32,012 nucleotides of DNA, taken from assembly GCF_000485595.1 (NCBI RefSeq), contig NW_014577252.1, positions 129,900 to 161,911 on the forward strand, in the 5' to 3' direction. Position 1 is the first letter of the stretch; every line of letters begins with the position of its first letter. The position numbers were made by a program, and so were the translations under genes. The DNA is from Priapulus caudatus (Eukaryota > Priapulida > Priapulimorpha > Priapulimorphida > Priapulidae). Under the pieces are notes generated by a model. That model saw only the letters and a program-made list of their open reading frames with translations, did no database searches and was not told the origin of the DNA. Shown in pieces: positions 31,364 through 32,012 of this stretch.

Positions 31364-31499
31364 CTGGAGACGGAGACAGGTGATTGAAGAACGCCGCCAT
31401 CTTGCTGTCGCTCAGACCCGTGGCCACCTGCTCGTAACGAATAGGAGGGCGAGCGTTCAGGTTTATGCGTACGTGCATATATATATATATATAAAAGCA

Positions 31500-32012
31500 G
31501 CGCGCGGGTGTGGTGTGTGTGCTGGTGTGTGTGTGTATGTGTGTGTTGGTGTGTGTGTGTGTGTGTTGCTTGTGTGGTGTCTGTGTGTGTGGTGTGATGT
31601 GATGTGTGTGCTGTCTTGTGTTTGTGTATGTGTGTGTGTGTGTGTGCTTTGTCGTGATGTGTGCGTGACTTAAACGCCCCAAGCCTAAGCCCATTAATGT
31701 AAATTTGGTGTGTGTTGTGGTATGTGTGTGTGCTGATATGTGGCTGTTGTGTAGTGTGTGCTGGTGTGTGTGGTGTGTGTGTGTGTGTGTTGTGTAGTGC
31801 GTGTGTGTGTGTCTGTTGTGCTGCGTGTGTGTGTGTGTGTGTGTTGTGTGTGTGCGTTGTGCGTCGCTTCGTGCGCGCGCGCGTGTTGTGCGTGTGCGTG
31901 TGCGTGTGCATGGCGTGGTGCGTTCGTGAGTGTACGTGCGCGTGTGTGTGTGGGTGTGTGGGTGTGTGGCGTGTGTGGGTGTGTGTGTGTGTGTGTCTCT
32001 CCTCTCTCTGTG
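31500..32012. repeat. TG microsatellite to the window end
   Basis: TG dinucleotide tracts with GC and GTT interruptions run off the right edge. A short TA run lies just before, at 31478-31493. Long His/Thr frames on the minus strand are artefacts. Confidence 0.95.

Noticed and set aside
1-32012. tRNA, rRNA or snRNA genes
   Set aside because: No cloverleaf with A and B boxes and no conserved rRNA or snRNA words were recognised on reading. A covariance-model scan would be needed to exclude small ones.

Overview
The window is eukaryotic nuclear DNA. It has no operons or ribosome binding sites and little coding density. It holds TATA boxes, AATAAA signals, splice-like sites, very many microsatellites, and degraded transposable elements of types common in invertebrate animals. 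A metazoan, probably a marine invertebrate, fits best, but nothing here fixes the phylum. Two single N bases (24155 and 25504), both inside simple repeats, suggest a draft assembly.

Layout. Positions 1-3120 hold a GC-rich possible coding exon (389-991) that runs into a two-copy 349-bp tandem duplication (941-1648). A possible solo LTR (2441-2725) and a 149-bp tandem duplication (2855-3115) follow. Positions 3120-6120 are AT-rich with no recognisable gene. Positions 6180-12831 are a 5'-truncated, decayed Ty3/gypsy retroelement. In order it has a GAT/GCT triplet tract, reverse transcriptase, RNase H, integrase with an intact-looking DD35E triad, a candidate 3' splice site, an env-like fusion-protein gene with a furin-type site and transmembrane anchor, about 1.7 kb of unexplained sequence, a polypurine tract and one LTR. 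The 5' LTR, gag and protease are not present.

Positions 14929-18064 are a second, different element. Its inverted arms of about 640 bp are each built of two related sub-repeats. Between them lies a decayed gene whose product ends in a Cys-rich CXC-like region and an acidic tail. From 19.5 kb to the end, the window is dominated by microsatellites (GT, CT/GA, GGA, TAG/TAC, ATATT), a 50-bp minisatellite (23425-23920), and several hairpin-forming inverted repeats at 25854-26604, 27334-27392 and 30103-30222.

Host genes are seen only as weak exon candidates. On the minus strand these are possible terminal exons at 13444-13594, 23215-23286 and 24881-25014 and internal exons near 23965 and 31307. 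On the plus strand there is an 88-bp exon-like block at 26061-26148. None is identified by family with confidence. The most interesting items are the env-bearing retroelement, the inverted-arm element with its Cys-rich gene, and the exon-like block centred inside an imperfect palindrome and flanked by mirrored CT and GA tracts.
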